DNA from: Microcebus murinus
Taxonomy: Eukaryota; Chordata; Mammalia; Primates; Cheirogaleidae
Direction: 5' to 3'
Length of the DNA: 64,000 bases
NCBI RefSeq assembly: GCF_040939455.1
Contig: NC_134108.1
Span: forward strand, 81,884,001 to 81,948,000
The number at the start of each line of letters is the position of its first letter. Position 1 is the stretch's first letter. The position numbers were made by a program, and so were the translations under genes. Under the pieces are notes generated by a model. That model was not told the origin of the DNA, made no database searches, and saw only the letters and a program-made list of their open reading frames with translations. Of this stretch, positions 59,745-64,000 are shown one piece after another.

Positions 59745-61615
59745 TAAATTTTGCTCAGTTTTCAGTGATAGATTTAAAAGATGCTTTCTTTTGCATTACC
59801 TTGCTTTGAATCTCAAGAACTATTTGCTTTTGAATGGAAAGATTTAAGATCTAAAGCCAAATGCCAATACTGTTGGACTGTCCTTCCCCAGGGGTTTAAA
59901 AACCCTCAACCATCTTTGGAGAAATTCTGGCTAGAGATTTAAGAGAAATATTTTGGACAAGAGGATAATTTTATAATATGTGGGTGACATCTTGATAGTC
60001 AGTGAGATTGAAGCTGAATCAAGGCAACATTCTGTAACTATATTATATGTCTTGGCTGACAAAGGATATAAAGCATCTCAGAAAAGGGCTCAAATCTCAT
60101 TGCCCACTGTCAAATACTTGGAGTTTGAATAGTCTCAGGGAACTCAGAACCCCCTCCCAGACCAGAAAGTGGCTGTACACTGGGTAGAAATCCCTACCAC
60201 CTGCAAGAAGCTGCAAGGATTCTTGGGTATGGCTAGGCTTTGTTAAATTTGGATTCCTAACTTTGGGCTAATAGTCAAACCCCTCTATGAAGACTTAAAA
60301 GGGGGTGGGGAGACCCCCTTACTTGGACTGCAGAATGCCAGGAGGCTTTCTTGACTATTAAAGAAAAATTAATGACTGCCTGTGTATTAGGCTTCCCAAA
60401 TTTATGCAAACCTTTTGATTCACTTATCCAGGAAAGACAAGGAATTGCACTCAGAGTACTGACACAAACTTTGCGAGAGTTTGAAAGAGACCTGTAGCCT
60501 ATTTCTCTAAGCAATTAGATGTAGTGACAAAAAGGATAGGCCACTTGTTTGAGAGCAATTGCTGCTACTTGCGATATTTTGCAAGAAGATGGAAAGTTTA
60601 ACCTTGGATATCTGGTGACTATTCATACCATACATTATGTATTACCCCCACTAGAACAGAAGAAAGGATATTGGTTAACAGTCATCTGGTTGGGTAAATA
60701 CCAGACTGTTCTGTTAGATAATCCCAGTGGGACTTCAATGGCTGTGTCCACCTTGAATTCTGCTGCCTTATTGCTTGTGGACTCTCATTCTCCAGTCCAC
60801 AACTGCTTTCAAATTATTGACCAAGTGTATTTTAGTCACTCTGATTTGACTCATTAACCATTGCCAGACACAGATGAGGAGCTCTTTATGGGTGGAAGCA
60901 GCTTTATGGAGCAAGGACAATGCAAAGCTGGGTATGCTGTGGTTACCAGCCATCAGGATGGGTTGAAGATTACCTGATCAAGACTGAGAAATCTTAGAGG
61001 TCACTAAAGCCCTTTTAAAACAAATTATTCCTAGGTTTGGACTTCCTTTAACTCTCCAAAGTAATAGTGGATCAGCTTTTGTTGCCAAAGTTACTCAAGA
61101 AATATTGCAAATTCTAGGAATTGACTGGATGTTGCATTCATCATGGAGACTTCAGTCTTTGGAGGCAACTGAATAGATAAATAAAAATTTAAAGAAGATT
61201 ATTTCCAAAATTTGTGAAGATATTTTAAAAGGGGTAAAGTGTTATCCCTTGCCTGGCTGAGAGTTCAGGTGGCCCTCAGAAGTAAACTAGCACTTACCCC
61301 CTTGGAACTTTTATATGAGAGACATTCCTAAGAGCTTCCAGTCAGGACTTGCTCAACAATCCTTTGTCCCCAGAATTGTAGTCTTGTTCACATGTAAAAC
61401 AGCTTGGTGATATGCTAATTAGTATTTCTGAGTTTGCTTCCCACAGGCTCCAGGATGTGCCTGCCCCTCCAACACTTAAAGCCAGGAGACAAGATGTTGC
61501 TGAAAACTGGGAGGAACTAGCATCCCAAAGATCAGCTGAAGCCACCGTGGATTGGCCCTTTTGAGGTGCTCCTGACAACTCACTCATCAGTGAGGACTGA
61601 ACACTGATCTTTTTC
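59745..61615 (+). pseudogene. Class I ERV pol remnant (RT, RNase H, integrase)
   Basis: RT begins FSVIDLKDAFF and continues with several stops. The active-site box reads YVGD at 59977-59988, so the first catalytic Asp is Gly. A connection/RNase H part follows (open 60549-60857), then GGSSFMEQGQ, where the RNase H Asp is also Gly. Integrase core remnants at about 61020-61170 have Asn in place of the second catalytic Asp (QSNSG), and a C-terminal 'PFEVLLTTHSS' block lies near 61555-61600. At least five in-frame stops and several frameshifts are present, so it is long dead. Confidence 0.85.
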
Positions 61616-62069
61616 TTTGCCCCCAAAATTTCCTTTCTAAGGGGGACTGGTGAGTCACACCTACAAATGATAAAAACTCAGTAAATAGGTTTTTATGATG
61701 TTGTTTACTTCTCAACCTGATTCTGCTATAGCTTCACATGAAAATAGAAGACTCTTAAACATTCCTTTCAGGTGATTCCTGGTCTTTTGGGCAAACCTAA
61801 CTCTTTCAGCCAATTGCCAACTAAAGAATCCCTAAAACCACCTATGAGTTGCAAGCCCCCGCTTCAAGATGTCCTGCTGTTTTGGGGCCAAACCAATATA
61901 TGCCCTCCATGTATTGATCTATTATTCTACCTGTAATTCCCGTCTCCCCCAAAATCAAACTGTATACCCAACCACAGAGAGTCCACTTGCTCAAGGCTTC
62001 TTGGGTGTGGCTCCAGGCCATGATCCTCAAATTTGGCTTAGAATAAACCTCCTTAAATTATTTTACAGA

Positions 62070-62120
62070 TTTATTGAAACCTTAAAATCTGTACCCTCAT
62101 AATATGCCGAAATAAAAAAA
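62070..62120 (+). mobile_element. Minimal L1 3'-end insertion (51 bp)
   Basis: Only the last ~40 bases of an L1 ('gtaccctcataatatgccga') plus an A-tail, flanked by a 15-bp duplication AAATTATTTTACAGA at 62055-62069 and 62121-62135. Confidence 0.88.
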
Positions 62121-62429
62121 AAATTATTTTACAGAGTTGGTCTTCTTTTCCGTTGGTCAAGCTAGCAGGACTGAAACCTTAGGTTCATAATCCTTGGGTA
62201 AAACAGTCTCCCCCTGAACTTAAACAAAGGACAGAATCAGATTGGCTTTATGAGCCCTTAAATTGATCTTAGATTATTATTTTAGGCAAAGTCCACAAGC
62301 AGATGGGTTGCATTGGAACCCTGAATTTGAAATTGTAATTATTCTGTCAGTCCTGTCCTCCTTTGCTTAGAAGGATAATTTATTGGTCTGAATCTCTCAT
62401 ATCTTTGCTTCTTTAGCTAATCCATCCAA

Positions 62430-63778
62430 ATGTTGGATGTTACCCTAAAACCTCAGTCAGTCCTTGACCATCAGGATCCCCTCACTCAATCAGTGTACAA
62501 CTTTTACAATGTCCTAAAATGTATTGTTAAACATGTTTGAGACCCTAGTAAGGTTGTATATCAGGTAAGGCTCACTTGGTTAATGGGTGGGACTCAAAAA
62601 CCTGCTTGTTTCTTCTTGGCCTCCCAATGGGGATATCTAGTCCCCATAAATCCTAATGGGGATTCAGATGAAACTCCCTATTACCAAATTTTAGATTCCA
62701 CCCAGACCTCAGGGACAGATCTCCCTTAGATGGCTGTGATATGGCCACCACAGGTAATTGGTTAAAAAAAGAGCCTTATAGGCTGGGCATGGTGGCTCAT
62801 GCCTGTAATCCTAGCATTCTGGTAGGCCAAAGCAGGAGGATTGCCTGAGGTTAGGAGTTTGAGACCAGCCTGAGCAAGAGTGAGAGCTGTCTCTACCAAA
62901 AATAGAAAAATTAGCCAGGAGTGGTGGCGCATGCCTCTAGTCCCAGGTAGGTATTAGGGACACTGAGGCAGGGGGATTGCTTAAACTAAGGAATGTGAAG
63001 TTGCATTGAGCTATGATCACACCACTACACTCTGTTCTGGGCAACAGAGTGAGACCCTGTTCCCTCCCCCACAAAAAAATAGCCTTGCAAACTTACCAAT
63101 CATGTGACTTCATAATTTGTGCCCCATAAGGATTTTCTTGTGTATGTCAACAAGAAAGAGAGCCTTGGGCCTATACATGCATTAAAGAGGGAATGAGGGC
63201 CAATGTTTATTAGGATACTCTATTACTCCTTTTTCTGTACATAGTGACTCAGATACCAAACACAGGACCAGTTCTTTAAAATTGTTTTCATGAGAAACTG
63301 GGAAAATTTTGCATGGAGACTCCATCTGGGAAACACCACGACAGCATCTTCCAGGAGGAATTCCAGATGGCGATGAATATGTGTTTGAATATTCCTTACT
63401 ACATTGGTGGGGGATGGATGGATGATAGCTTAACAACACATGATTCACAACCTATCTATAAGCTTGAGGATCATTGCTCACGACACTGCAGCTGCAATAG
63501 CTGCCCAGCAGGAATCTTTAGCTTGAGCGGTTCTCGATAATCACATGGCTCTCAATTATATTTTAGTAGAACAAGGGGGTGTTTGTGTTATAGCTAATTC
63601 CTCATGCTGCACATATATAAATACCTCAGCAAAAGTAGAAATGCATATTGATAAAATCAGACAGCAGGCTTTTTGGTTGCAACATGTTGGAGAGGATAGA
63701 CTAGGGCTGGGAATTAGTTCTCAGGATTTTTCTCTTGGATTCCTCAGAGGATTCGCTCTATTCTTTTTGGGATCCTAA
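62430..63778 (+). pseudogene. Class I ERV env remnant (SU scraps and TM ectodomain)
   Basis: Surface-subunit scraps lie at about 62430-62740. An Alu then intervenes, and the transmembrane subunit follows. The best piece (63545-63778) has YILVEQGGVC and the C-X6-CC motif (Cys codon at 63584, CysCys at 63605-63610), the covalent SU-TM linkage motif of gamma and type D envelopes. Stops precede it, and the membrane-spanning part is truncated at 63778. Confidence 0.82.
62781..63079 (+). mobile_element. Alu SINE inserted in the ERV env remnant
   Basis: 'ggctgggcatggtggctcatg' through to a C/A-rich tail. Flanks AAAAAGAGCCTT / AAAAATAGCCTT are the imperfect target duplication. Confidence 0.93.
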
Positions 63779-63779
63779 A

Positions 63780-64000
63780 ATTTAGTTTTTGCCTTTTACT
63801 AATTATTTTTATAATTTACTTTACAATGAATATGTAAGTCAAATATGGGTTGAAATGTTGTTCTAAAACAATACACAAAAACACTCAGGTAATGGCACTG
63901 AAGACATCTAATCATCAAATTAAAACTCAAGCGTACTTTCAGTAACAGGCCTAGCATTTTCCTTCCTCATACCTCAGCTACACCCTATTTCAGCAGGAAG
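63780..64000. other. Unassigned end of window
   Basis: AT-rich. A 3' LTR of the class I ERV might start here or beyond, but none was recognised. Confidence 0.3.

Larger units (their letters stand above)
57740..63790 (+). mobile_element. Decayed class I (gamma-like) endogenous retrovirus
   Basis: Order LTR - leader with splice donor - gag remnant - pol remnant - env remnant on the plus strand, all frames broken and catalytic residues lost. Class I is inferred from the gag MA wording, pol features and the CX6CC env motif. A 3' LTR is not evident before the window ends. Confidence 0.85.

Overview
This window is vertebrate, and almost certainly primate, intergenic DNA. It is dominated by dimeric 7SL-derived Alu elements, L1s, MIR/L2, MaLR (MLT1) LTRs and hAT/MER DNA transposons. 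The Alus carry an extended middle segment and second-arm wording of the strepsirrhine type. The younger L1 3' ends finish in a 'cccccataatatgctaaa'-like tail. Both features point to a strepsirrhine, most likely a Malagasy lemur; this is inferred from repeat style, not from a database search. No host gene could be identified with confidence. One 115-bp exon-like stretch on the minus strand near the left end is only a candidate.

The outstanding feature is a 7,127-bp, structurally complete, very young betaretrovirus-like provirus at 15347-22473. Its two 422-bp LTRs differ at a single base and are flanked by a perfect 6-bp target duplication (TAATAG). Inside are an exact tRNA-Lys1,2-type primer-binding site, a major splice donor, and an intact gag with myristoylation signal, PPPY late motif, major homology region and two zinc knuckles. 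A G GGA AAC frameshift site leads into pro (dUTPase, aspartic protease, G-patch). A second, unusual T TTT TTG site leads into pol (RT with YMDD, RNase H, DD35E integrase). The env gene is almost entirely missing. Its splice acceptor and signal-peptide start survive as a 95-codon ORF. Between that ORF and the polypurine tract lies a 250-nt self-complementary element carrying two GACGGG and two CCTAAGACAG motifs at internal loops. This is the signature of a constitutive transport element (CTE), the NXF1/TAP-binding RNA export element of type D retroviruses, in a different loop arrangement. The element looks like an env-less, gag-pro-pol-competent retrotransposon with its own RNA export signal.

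Layout. 1-5.5 kb: old repeats, a ~190-bp hAT miniature element with perfect 8-bp duplications, two Alus. 5.6-7.8 kb: 5'-truncated L1 with broken ORF2. 8-15.3 kb: old L1M and MLT1 fragments, microsatellites, Alu, MIR. 15.3-22.5 kb: the young provirus. 22.9-25.6 kb: a textbook MER5A and a rearranged L1 with an inverted, displaced internal segment. 25.6-54 kb: mostly unannotatable AT-rich DNA with MIR, L2, nested MaLR LTRs, old L1, hAT elements, simple repeats and Alus. 54.85-56.0 kb: a twin-primed (5'-inverted) L1. 56.3-57.6 kb: a ~105-bp local duplication, one copy inside an MLT1 LTR. 57.7-63.8 kb: a decayed class I (gamma-like) endogenous retrovirus with recognisable LTR, gag, pol and env TM remnants, itself hit by a reversed LTR-like segment, a 51-bp L1 insertion and an Alu.

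For the provirus, genomic RNA would run from the 5' LTR promoter to the 3' LTR and be translated as Gag, Gag-Pro and Gag-Pro-Pol by two successive -1 shifts. The CTE-like element would let the unspliced RNA leave the nucleus, and the residual donor/acceptor pair could still give a small spliced RNA encoding the env leader remnant.
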